The position numbers and the translations under genes are program-made. DNA of 64,000 bases. Origin: Pseudisothecium myosuroides. Its lineage: Eukaryota > Streptophyta > Bryopsida > Hypnales > Lembophyllaceae. The DNA lies in assembly GCA_951799445.1 (NCBI GenBank), contig OX637290.1:188501-252500 (forward strand), read 5' to 3'. Each line of letters begins with the position of its first letter. The first letter of the stretch is position 1. A model generated the notes under the pieces. It did no database searches. It was not told the origin of the DNA and worked only from the letters and a program-made list of their open reading frames with translations. This document shows, one piece after another, positions 48,601-60,600 of the stretch.

Positions 48601-51600
48601 TGGATTCAAATGAAGAGCAAGTCCTTCAAGTCAACGGAACAAGTGGAATAGTCCAAGGTGCTCTAGCAATCACATCCCTCACAGTGGTTACCAATAAAAC
48701 CACATATGGGCCATATGGTGGAATTAAAGGTAAAAGATTTCAAAGCTCTCCAAAAGGAAAAATTGTTGGACTATTTGGCAACTCAAGCAAAATCCTCCAT
48801 CAACTCGGCGTTATCACATTAATACATGCAACACCAGACAATGGGAAATGCCACCAATGTATAATGCCATATCTATACTGTTGTGGCTGTACCAACAACC
48901 CTGCACCAATATCGAAATCGCAAGGCCTCAAACACTCAAATCTCATACACAAACAATACAAAACCACTAACAACATTGCCGACGAGAACTTCCCAACGGC
49001 CAAACCGATAGAGCCCACCACCCAGTCGGGTGTAGCTGCATTGCACAGGCCAGCGCCAAGTGCATTGAGCCCCGGATTGGGTGGAGTGCCACAAGAACCT
49101 TCCAAGGTACTTGCCCCTTGCCATCTTGAGGACACACGCTTTGTTGTAGGCATTGTTAGGAGGTCGAATTGTTGTCCCCGTGCATGTGTGCACGCGGTGG
49201 CCTTGACATTTTCTTACCCATGTCAACGCAATTTGTTTCAACACCAATGGGGCTAGGTAGCCATGTCTTGGGCTTGCGGGTATCCATTGACGCAATGATG
49301 TGGACAAAATGCAGGGCTTGGAAGGGAAACCCGCAACATCCCCCGCACCAAGCAAGAGGCCTCCATCTCTTGTGGGAGACCAAGCACCGCACACGGATGT
49401 TGGCATCGCGGTGGGCGAGAAGCCCCCCTCGGGCGACAAGGACTTCCCTACGGCCAAACCGACAGAGCCCACCACCGAGCCAAGTGTAGCTGCATTGCAC
49501 AGGCCGGCGTCAAGTGCATTGAGCCCTGGATTGGGGGGAGTGCCACAAGAACCTTCCAAGGTACTTGCCCCTTGCCATCTTGAGGACACACGCTTTGTTG
49601 TAGGCATTGTTAGGAGGTCGAATTGTTGTCCCCGTGCATGTGTGCACGCGGTGGCCTTGACATTTTCTTACCCATGTTGACGCAATTTGTTTCAAGACCA
49701 GTGGGGCTAGGTAGCCATATCTTGGGCTTGCGGGTATCCATTGACGCAATGATGTGGACAAAATGCAGGGCTTGGAAGGGAAACCCGCAACATCCCCCGC
49801 ACCAAGCAAGAGGCCTCCTTCTCTTGTGGGAGACCAATCACCGCACACGGATGTTGGCATTGCGGTGGGTGAGAAGCCCCCCTCGGGCGACAAGGACTTC
49901 CCTACGGCCAAACCGACAGAGCCCACCACCGAGCCCGGTGTAGCTGCATTGCACAGGCCGGCGTCAAGTGCATTGAGCCCCGGATTGGGTGGAGTGCCAC
50001 AAGAACCTTCCAAGGTACTTGCCCCTTGCCATCTTGAGGACACACGCTTTGTTGTAGGCATTGTTAGGAGGTCGAATTGTTGTCCCCGTGCATGTGTGCA
50101 CGGGGTGGCCTTGACATTTTCTTACCCATGTCGACGCAATTTGTTTCAAGACTAGTGGGGCTAGGTAGCCATGTCTTGGGCTTGCGGGTATCCATTGACG
50201 CAATGATGTGGACAAAATGCAGGGCTTGGAAGGGAAACCCGCAACATCCCCCGCACCAAGCAAGAGGCCTCCATCTCTTGTGGGAGACCAAGCACCGCAC
50301 ACGGATGTTGGCATCGCGGTGGGCGAGAAGCCTCCCTCGGGCGACAAGGACTTCCCAATGGCCAAACCGACAGAGCCCACCACCGAGCCGGGTGTAGCTG
50401 CATTGCATAGGCCGACGTCAAGTGCATTGAGCCCCGGATTGGGTGGAGTGCCACAAGAACCTTCCAAGGTACTTGCCCCTTGCCATCTTGAGGACACACG
50501 CTTTGTTGTAGGCATTGTTAGGAGGTCGAATTGTTGTCCCCGTGCATGTGTGCACGGGGTGGCCTTGACATTTTCTTACCCATGTCGACGCAATTTGTTT
50601 CAAGACTAGTGGGGCTAGGTAGCCATGTCTTGGGCTTGCGGGTATCCATTGACGCAATGATGTGGACAAAATGCAGGGCTTGGAAGGGAAACCCGCAACA
50701 TCCCCCGCACCAAGCAAGAGGCCTCCATCTCTTGTGGGAGACCAAGCACCGCACACGGATGTTGGCATTGCGGTGGGCGAGAAGCCCCCCTCGGGCGACA
50801 AGGACTTCCCTACGGCCAAACCGACAGAGCCCACCACCGAGCCAAGTGTAGCTGCATTGCACAGGCCGGCGTCAAGTGCATTGAGCCCTGGATTGGGGGG
50901 AGTGCCACAAGAACCTTCCAAGGTACTTGCCCCTTGCCATCTTGAGGACACACGCTTTGTTGTAGGCATTGTTAGGAGGTCGAATTGTTGTCCCCGTGCA
51001 TGTGTGCACGCGGTGGCCTTGACATTTTCTTACCCATGTTGACGCAATTTGTTTCAAGACCAGTGGGGCTAGGTAGCCATATCTTGGGCTTGCGGGTATC
51101 CATTGACGCAATGATGTGGACAAAATGCAGGGCTTGGAAGGGAAACCCGCAACATCCCCCGCACCAAGCAAGAGGCCTCCTTCTCTTGTGGGAGACCAAT
51201 CACTGCACACGGATGTTGGCATCGCGGTGGGCGAGAAGCCCCCCTCGGGCGACAAGGACTTCCCAACGGCCAAACCGACAGAGCCCACCACCGAGCCGGG
51301 TGTAGCTGCATTGCACAGGCCGGCGTCAAGTGCATTGAGCCCCGGATTGGGTGGAGTGCCACAAGAACCTTCCAAGGTACTTGCCCCTTGCCATCTTGAG
51401 GACACACGCTTTGTTGTAGGCATTGTTAGGAGGTCGAATTGTTGTCCCCGTGCATGTGTGCACGGGGTGGCCTTGACATTTTCTTACCCATGTCGACGCA
51501 ATTTGTTTCAAGACTAGTGGGGCTAGGTAGCCATGTCTTGGGCTTGCGGGTATCCATTGACGCAATGATGTGGACAAAATGCAGGGCTTGGAAGGGAAAC

Positions 51601-54600
51601 CCGCAACATCCCCCGCACCAAGCAAGAGGCCTCCATCTCTTGTGGGAGACCAAGCACCGCACACGGATGTTGGCATCGCGGTGGGCGAGAAGCCCCCCTC
51701 GGGCGACAAGGACTTCCCAACGGCCAAACCGACAGAGCCCACCACCCAGCCGGGTATAGCTGCATTGCACAGGCCGGTGTCAAGTGCATTGAGCCCCGGA
51801 TTGGGTGGAGTGCCACAAGAACCTTCCAAGGTACTTGCCCCTTGCCATCTTGAGGACACACGCTTTGTTGTAGGCATTGTTAGGAGGTCGAATTGTTGTC
51901 CCCGTGCATGTGTGCACGGGGTGGCCTTGACATTTTCTTACCCATGTTGACGCAATTTGTTTCAACACCAGTGGGGCTAGGTAGCCATGTCTTGGGCTTG
52001 CGGGTATCCATTGACGCAATGATGTGGACAAAATGCAGGGCTTGGAAGGGAAACCCGCAACATCCCCCGCACCAAGCAAGAGGCCTCCATCTCTTGTGGG
52101 AGACCAAGCACCGCACACGGATGTTGGCATCGCGGTGGGCGAGAAGCCTCCCTCGGGCGACAAGGACTTCCCAACGGCCAAACCGACAGAGCCCACCACC
52201 GAGCCGGGTGTAGTTGCATTGCATAGGCCGACGTCAAGTGCATTGAGCCCCGGATTGGGTGGAGTGCCACAAGAACCTTCCAAGGTACTTGCCCCTTGCC
52301 ATCTTGAGGACACACGCTTTGTTGTAGGCATTGTTAGGAGGTCGAATTGTTATCCCTGTGCATGTGTGCACGGGGTGGCCTTGACATTTTCTTACCCATG
52401 TCGACGCAATTTGTTTCAACACCGGTGGGGCTAGGTAGCCATGTCTTGGGCTTGCGGGGATCCATTGATTCAATGATGTGGACAAAATGTAGGGCTTGGA
52501 AGGGAAACCCGCAACATCCCCCGCACCAAGCAAGAGGCCTCCATCTCTTGTGGGAGACCAATCACCGCACACGGATGTTGGCATCGCGGTGGGCGAGAAG
52601 CCCCCCTCGGGCGACAAGGACTTCCCTACGGCCAAACCGACAGAGCCCACCATCGAGCCGGGTGTAGCTGCATTGCACAAGCCGGTGTCAAGTGCATTGA
52701 GCCCCGGATTGGGTGGAGTGCCACAAGAACCTTCCAAGGTACTTGCCCCTTGCCATCTTGAGGACACACGCTTTGTTGTAGGCATTGTTAGGAGGTCGAA
52801 TTGTTGTCCCCGTGCATGTGTGCACGCGGTGGCCTTGACATTTTCTTACCCATGTCGACGCAATTTGTTTGAAGACTAGTGGGGCTAGGTAGCCATATCT
52901 TGGGCTTGCGGGTATCCATTGACGCAATGATGTGGACAAAATGCAGGGCTTGGAAGGGAAACCCGCAACATCCCCCGCACCAAGCAAGAGGCCTCCTTCT
53001 CTTGTGGGAGACCAATCACCGCACACGGATGTTGGCATTGCGGTGGGTGAGAAGCCCCCCTCGGGCGACAAGGACTTCCCTACGGCCAAACCGACAGAGC
53101 CCACCACCGAGCCCGGTGTAGCTGCATTGCACAAGCCGGCGTCAAGTGCATTGAGCCCCGGATTGGGTGGAGTGCCACAAGAACCTTCCAAGGTACTTGC
53201 CCCTTGCCATCTTGAGGACACACGCTTTGTTGTAGGCATTGTTAGGAGGTCGAATTGTTGTCCCCGTGCATGTGTGCACGGGGTGGCCTTGACATTTTCT
53301 TACCCATGTCGACGCAATTTGTTTCAAGACTAGTGGGGCTAGGTAGCCATGTCTTGGGCTTGCGGGTATCCATTGACGCAATGATGTGGACAAAATGCAG
53401 GGCTTGGAAGGGAAACCCGCAACATCCCCCGCACCAAGCAAGAGGCCTCCATCTCTTGTGGGAGACCAAGCACCGCACACGGATGTTGGCATCGCGGTGG
53501 GCGAGAAGCCTCCCTCGGGCGACAAGGACTTCCCAATGGCCAAACCGACAGAGCCCACCACCGAGCCGGGTGTAGCTGCATTGCATAGGCCGACGTCAAG
53601 TGCATTGAGCCCCGGATTGGGTGGAGTGCCACAAGAACCTTCCAAGGTACTTGCCCCTTGCCATCTTGAGGACACACGCTTTGTTGTAGGCATTGTTAGG
53701 AGGTCGAATTGTTGTCCCCGTGCATGTGTGCACGGGGTGGCCTTGACATTTTCTTACCCATGTTGACGCAATTTGTTTCAACACCAGTGGGGCTAGGTAG
53801 CCATGTCTTGGGCTTGCGGGTATCCATTGACGCAATGATGTGGACAAAATGCAGGGCTTGGAAGGGAAACCCGCAACATCCCCCGCACCAAGCAAGAGGC
53901 CTCCATCTCTTGTGGGAGACCAAGCACCGCACACGGATGTTGGCATCGCGGTGGGCGAGAAGCCCCCCTCGGGCGACAAGGACTTCCCTACGGCCAAACC
54001 GACAGAGCCCACCACCGAGCCAAGTGTAGCTGCATTGCACAGGCCGGCGTCAAGTGCATTGAGCCCTGGATTGGGGGGAGTGCCACAAGAACCTTCCAAG
54101 GTACTTGCCCCTTGCCATCTTGAGGACACACGCTTTGTTGTAGGCATTGTTAGGAGGTCGAATTGTTGTCCCCGTGCATGTGTGCACGCGGTGGCCTTGA
54201 CATTTTCTTACCCATGTTGACGCAATTTGTTTCAAGACCAGTGGGGCTAGGTAGCCATATCTTGGGCTTGCGGGTATCCATTGACGCAATGATGTGGACA
54301 AAATGCAGGGCTTGGAAGGGAAACCCGCAACATCCCCCGCACCAAGCAAGAGGCCTCCTTCTCTTGTGGGAGACCAATCACCGCACACGGATGTTGGCAT
54401 CGCGGTGGGCGAGAAGCCCCCCTCGGGCGACAAGGACTTCCCAACGGCCAAACCGACAGAGCCCACCACCGAGCCGGGTGTAGCTGCATTGCACAGGCCG
54501 GCGTCAAGTGCATTGAGCCCCGGATTGGGTGGAGTGCCACAAGAACCTTCCAAGGTACTTGCCCCTTGCCATCTTGAGGACACACGCTTTGTTGTAGGCA

Positions 54601-57600
54601 TTGTTAGGAGGTCGAATTGTTGTCCCCGTGCATGTGTGCACGGGGTGGCCTTGACATTTTCTTACCCATGTCGACGCAATTTGTTTCAAGACTAGTGGGG
54701 CTAGGTAGCCATGTCTTGGGCTTGCGGGTATCCATTGACGCAATGATGTGGACAAAATGCAGGGCTTGGAAGGGAAACCCGCAACATCCCCCGCACCAAG
54801 CAAGAGGCCTCCATCTCTTGTGGGAGACCAAGCACCGCACACGGATGTTGGCATCGCGGTGGGCGAGAAGCCCCCCTCGGGCGACAAGGACTTCCCAACG
54901 GCCAAACCGACAGAGCCCACCACCCAGCCGGGTATAGCTGCATTGCACAGGCCGGTGTCAAGTGCATTGAGCCCCGGATTGGGTGGAGTGCCACAAGAAC
55001 CTTCCAAGGTACTTGCCCCTTGCCATCTTGAGGACACACGCTTTGTTGTAGGCATTGTTAGGAGGTCGAATTGTTGTCCCCGTGCATGTGTGCACGCGGT
55101 GGCCTTGACATTTTCTTACCCATGTTGACGCAATTTGTTTCAAGACCAGTGGGGCTAGGTAGCCATATCTTGGGCTTGCGGGTATCCATTGACGCAATGA
55201 TGTGGACAAAATGCAGGGCTTGGAAGGGAAACCCGCAACATCCCCCGCACCAAGCAAGAGGCCTCCTTCTCTTGTGGGAGACCAATCACCGCACACGGAT
55301 GTTGGCATCGCGGTGGGCGAGAAGCCCCCCTCGGGCGACAAGGACTTCCCAACGGCCAAACCGACAGAGCCCACCACCGAGCCGGGTGTAGCTGCATTGC
55401 ACAGGCCGGCGTCAAGTGCATTGAGCCCCGGATTGGGTGGAGTGCCACAAGAACCTTCCAAGGTACTTGCCCCTTGCCATCTTGAGGACACACGCTTTGT
55501 TGTAGGCATTGTTAGGAGGTCGAATTGTTGTCCCCGTGCATGTGTGCACGGGGTGGCCTTGACATTTTCTTACCCATGTCGACGCAATTTGTTTCAAGAC
55601 TAGTGGGGCTAGGTAGCCATGTCTTGGGCTTGCGGGTATCCATTGACGCAATGATGTGGACAAAATGCAGGGCTTGGAAGGGAAACCCGCAACATCCCCC
55701 GCACCAAGCAAGAGGCCTCCATCTCTTGTGGGAGACCAAGCACCGCACACGGATGTTGGCATCGCGGTGGGCGAGAAGCCCCCCTCGGGCGACAAGGACT
55801 TCCCAACGGCCAAACCGACAGAGCCCACCACCCAGCCGGGTATAGCTGCATTGCACAGGCCGGTGTCAAGTGCATTGAGCCCCGGATTGGGTGGAGTGCC
55901 ACAAGAACCTTCCAAGGTACTTGCCCCTTGCCATCTTGAGGACACACGCTTTGTTGTAGGCATTGTTAGGAGGTCGAATTGTTGTCCCCGTGCATGTGTG
56001 CACGCGGTGGCCTTGACATTTTCTTACCCATGTTGACGCAATTTGTTTCAAGACCAGTGGGGCTAGGTAGCCATATCTTGGGCTTGCGGGTATCCATTGA
56101 CGCAATGATGTGGACAAAATGCAGGGCTTGGAAGGGAAACCCGCAACATCCCCCGCACCAAGCAAGAGGCCTCCTTCTCTTGTGGGAGACCAATCACCGC
56201 ACACGGATGTTGGCATCGCGGTGGGCGAGAAGCCCCCCTCGGGCGACAAGGACTTCCCAACGGCCAAACCGACAGAGCCCACCACCGAGCCGGGTGTAGC
56301 TGCATTGCACAGGCCGGCGTCAAGTGCATTGAGCCCCGGATTGGGTGGAGTGCCACAAGAACCTTCCAAGGTACTTGCCCCTTGCCATCTTGAGGACACA
56401 CGCTTTGTTGTAGGCATTGTTAGGAGGTCGAATTGTTGTCCCCGTGCATGTGTGCACGGGGTGGCCTTGACATTTTCTTACCCATGTCGACGCAATTTGT
56501 TTCAAGACTAGTGGGGCTAGGTAGCCATGTCTTGGGCTTGCGGGTATCCATTGACGCAATGATGTGGACAAAATGCAGGGCTTGGAAGGGAAACCCGCAA
56601 CATCCCCCGCACCAAGCAAGAGGCCTCCATCTCTTGTGGGAGACCAAGCACCGCACACGGATGTTGGCATCGCGGTGGGCGAGAAGCCCCCCTCGGGCGA
56701 CAAGGACTTCCCAACGGCCAAACCGACAGAGCCCACCACCCAGCCGGGTATAGCTGCATTGCACAGGCCGGTGTCAAGTGCATTGAGCCCCGGATTGGGT
56801 GGAGTGCCACAAGAACCTTCCAAGGTACTTGCCCCTTGCCATCTTGAGGACACACGCTTTGTTGTAGGCATTGTTAGGAGGTCGAATTGTTGTCCCCGTG
56901 CATGTGTGCACGGGGTGGCCTTGACATTTTCTTACCCATGTTGACGCAATTTGTTTCAACACCAGTGGGGCTAGGTAGCCATGTCTTGGGCTTGCGGGTA
57001 TCCATTGACGCAATGATGTGGACAAAATGCAGGGCTTGGAAGGGAAACCCGCAACATCCCCCGCACCAAGCAAGAGGCCTCCATCTCTTGTGGGAGACCA
57101 AGCACCGCACACGGATGTTGGCATCGCGGTGGGCGAGAAGCCTCCCTCGGGCGACAAGGACTTCCCAACGGCCAAACCGACAGAGCCCACCACCGAGCCG
57201 GGTGTAGTTGCATTGCATAGGCCGACGTCAAGTGCATTGAGCCCCGGATTGGGTGGAGTGCCACAAGAACCTTCCAAGGTACTTGCCCCTTGCCATCTTG
57301 AGGACACACGCTTTGTTGTAGGCATTGTTAGGAGGTCGAATTGTTATCCCTGTGCATGTGTGCACGGGGTGGCCTTGACATTTTCTTACCCATGTCGACG
57401 CAATTTGTTTCAACACCGGTGGGGCTAGGTAGCCATGTCTTGGGCTTGCGGGGATCCATTGATTCAATGATGTGGACAAAATGTAGGGCTTGGAAGGGAA
57501 ACCCGCAACATCCCCCGCACCAAGCAAGAGGCCTCCATCTCTTGTGGGAGACCAATCACCGCACACGGATGTTGGCATTGCGGTGGGCGAGAAGCCCCCC

Positions 57601-60600
57601 TCGGGCGACAAGGACTTCCCTACGGCCAAACCGACAGAGCCCACCATCGAGCCGGGTGTAGCTGCATTGCACAAGCCGGTGTCAAGTGCATTGAGCCCCG
57701 GATTGGGTGGAGTGCCACAAGAACCTTCCAAGGTACTTGCCCCTTGCCATCTTGAGGACACACGCTTTGTTGTAGGCATTGTTAGGAGGTCGAATTGTTG
57801 TCCCCGTGCATGTGTGCACGGGGTGGCCTTGACATTTTCTTACCCATGTCGACGCAATTTGTTTGAAGACTAGTGGGGCTAGGTAGCCATATCTTGGGCT
57901 TGCGGGTATCCATTGACGCAATGATGTGGACAAAATGCAGGGCTTGGAAGGGAAACCCGCAACATCCCCCGCACCAAGCAAGAGGCCTCCTTCTCTTGTG
58001 GGAGACCAATCACCGCACACGGATGTTGGCATCGCGGTGGGCGAGAAGCCCCCCTCGGGCGACAAGGACTTCCCTACGGCCAAACCGACAGAGCCCACCA
58101 CCGAGCCGGGTGTAGCTGCATTGCATAAGCCGGTGTCAAGTGCATTGAGCCCCGGATTGGGTGGAGTGCCACAAGAACCTTCCAAGGTACTTGCCCCTTG
58201 CCATCTTGAGGACACACGCTTTGTTGTAGGCATTGTTAGGAGGTCGAATTGTTGTCCCCGTGCATGTGTGCACGGGGTGGCCTTGACATTTTCTTACCCA
58301 TGTCGACGCAATTTGTTTGAAGACTAGTGGGGCTAGGTAGCCATATCTTGGGCTTGCAGGTATCCATTGACGCAATGATGTGGACAAAATGCAGGGCTTG
58401 GAAGGGAAACCCGCAACATCCCCCGCACCAAGCAAGAGGCCTCCTTCTCTTGTGGGAGACCAATCACCGCACACGGATGTTGGCATCGCGGTGGGCGAGA
58501 AGCCCCCCTTGGGCGACAAGGACTTCCCAACGGCCAAACCGACGGAGCCCACCACCGAGCCAAGTGTAGCTGCATTGCACAGGCCGGCGTCAAGTGCATT
58601 GAGCCGTGGATTGGGTGGAGTGCCACAAGAACCTTCCAAGGTACTTGCCCCTTGCCATCTTGAGGACGCACGCTTTGTTGTAGGCATTGTTAGGTGGTCG
58701 AAATATTGTTTTCTTTTGCGTGTGTGCTTGGCATTGGCAATGGTGGGTTGGGAGTTTTGGAGCATGGTCATTGCCCAGTTTTTTGTGTTGGGTGCACGTT
58801 TTGATAGCGTCGAGGTTGTTTGCGGTTTGTGGCCTTGTATTGGAGTTTGGATTAAATGGTTTTGAATGTTGTTGGATTGGTTTTTAGGAAGAGCGTTCTT
58901 CGTTTGGTGGATTGATCACCAAGCCCGACTTCTTGTCGTGGGTGTTTGGTGGTTGGAATTTTGGAAGTCATGATGACAATATTTCCCTAGTTGAAGGACC
59001 GTGGGGATCAAAAGAGGAGACCACCTTCTATGAGGGGAATGGTGACATCTTTGAAATTGAGGTTGCTTTTAACAAGCAATACATCCTACGTATCCAAACC
59101 ACTTACGTTTTGAATGGGAGGACTTTCAAGCAAGCTCCGCAAGGCGGCCTTGGTGGTGATGTGAGCAAGGTTAGTAATTTGTGGGAACCGGACACTTTTT
59201 TGTGGTTTTGATGATCTTGTTGTATGGTAGCTAGGGTGGTGGATGCTTTTGTCTTGGGGGACCAATTTGGTTTGGATTTGTTGCTCAAGCCATCATGGCG
59301 CTTTGTTTGGTTCATATGTATGCAATGGTTGTTGATGGTTGTCCATCATCCATTTGTGGTGGAATTGCACCGTGAATGGATTTTCAACATAGAAGTAGTT
59401 ATAGTAGCCAGGCAAGGTGTGATTTCAAATGGATTGACATGTTCCTTGGAGATGCATTGCTCAATATGTGTGTGTGGTGAATGCATTGTGTAGATTACTC
59501 TCCAATATCCTAATGAACATGTGGTCCAAGTGAGGGGAACCACCCGAGAAGTGTCATCTTTGGGTGTGGTGGTGACATCCCTCACGTTTGTAACCAACAA
59601 GAGGACATACGGACCTTATGGGTCCGTGAGTAGAGGCACAACTTTTGAAACAGTTCGGCATGGAAAAGTCACAGGCTTCTATGGCAAAGCAACATCGTGC
59701 ATACACAGCATTGGCGTTGTCAATGCCAAGGCAGAAGATGTTCTAGACACGGAAACTATCATTGTTCAAGAGGCTTGGGGTGGTCAAGGTGGAGAATCCT
59801 TCTATGAAGGAAGCGGCGATGTGATTGAGGTGCTTGTGTCCTACAACAATCTCCATGTTGTTTCATTCCAAACAACTTATAGACGTGGAGGGAGAACCTT
59901 CAAAGCAGAGCGACACGGCGGCCAAAATGGCGTTGGAGAAAAACAAACCAAGGTAAGAGAGAGAGTAGTATCCCCCCTCCTCCACCGCTAGCACAAGTTG
60001 TAGATGAGGCCCAATGCTAGTTTTAAATTGTAATGGGATTTGAATCTTTGGATGTGGTGGCTAGGCTTGAAGAATGAATGTTCAAATGCATGTGGTGAGT
60101 GAAGTGGGTGCAATGTGTTTGGTAGATCTCTTTGAAGTATCCAGAGGAATACTTGGTGCAAGTCAAGGGCAGTAGCCACCACATCAACGGGCTTACCATC
60201 ATAGAGAGCCTTGAATTCATCACCAACAAACAAAGCTATGGGCCTTATGGAGCCTTGAAGCCCCAAGGCCAACTTCAATCTACCCCCAAGAACGGCAAAA
60301 TTGTTGGCTTTTTTGGAAAGGCGGGTCATTTTGTGGATCAACTTGGCGTGGTCGTTAGCTTCCCATCGCAAAGAGATGACTTGTTGATAGTGCAAGGGTC
60401 TTGGGGAGGTCCGGGAGGGAAGCCGTTTAGCGACGGCAGAGGTGAGATCGTTGAACTCCTTGTCAAGTACAACAAGAAGCAAATCATCTTGCTCCATGTG
60501 ACGTATGAGCAAGGGGACACTCGATACAAGTCCCAACCGCACGGTGGACTTGACGGTGGTGAAACTAAACAGGTCCAACTTCCAAACTCTTAGACTTTTG

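Noticed and set aside
49315..58640. CRISPR-like or simple satellite interpretation of the 454-bp array
   Set aside because: Unit size and a plant split-gene context rule out CRISPR. Conserved frame, phase and splice sites in all units argue against a mere satellite.
60126..60593. Gene end at the TAG at 60591-60593
   Set aside because: Splicing at 60572 keeps phase and domain order with the next exon, which has no start of its own. It is kept as an alternative in the findings.
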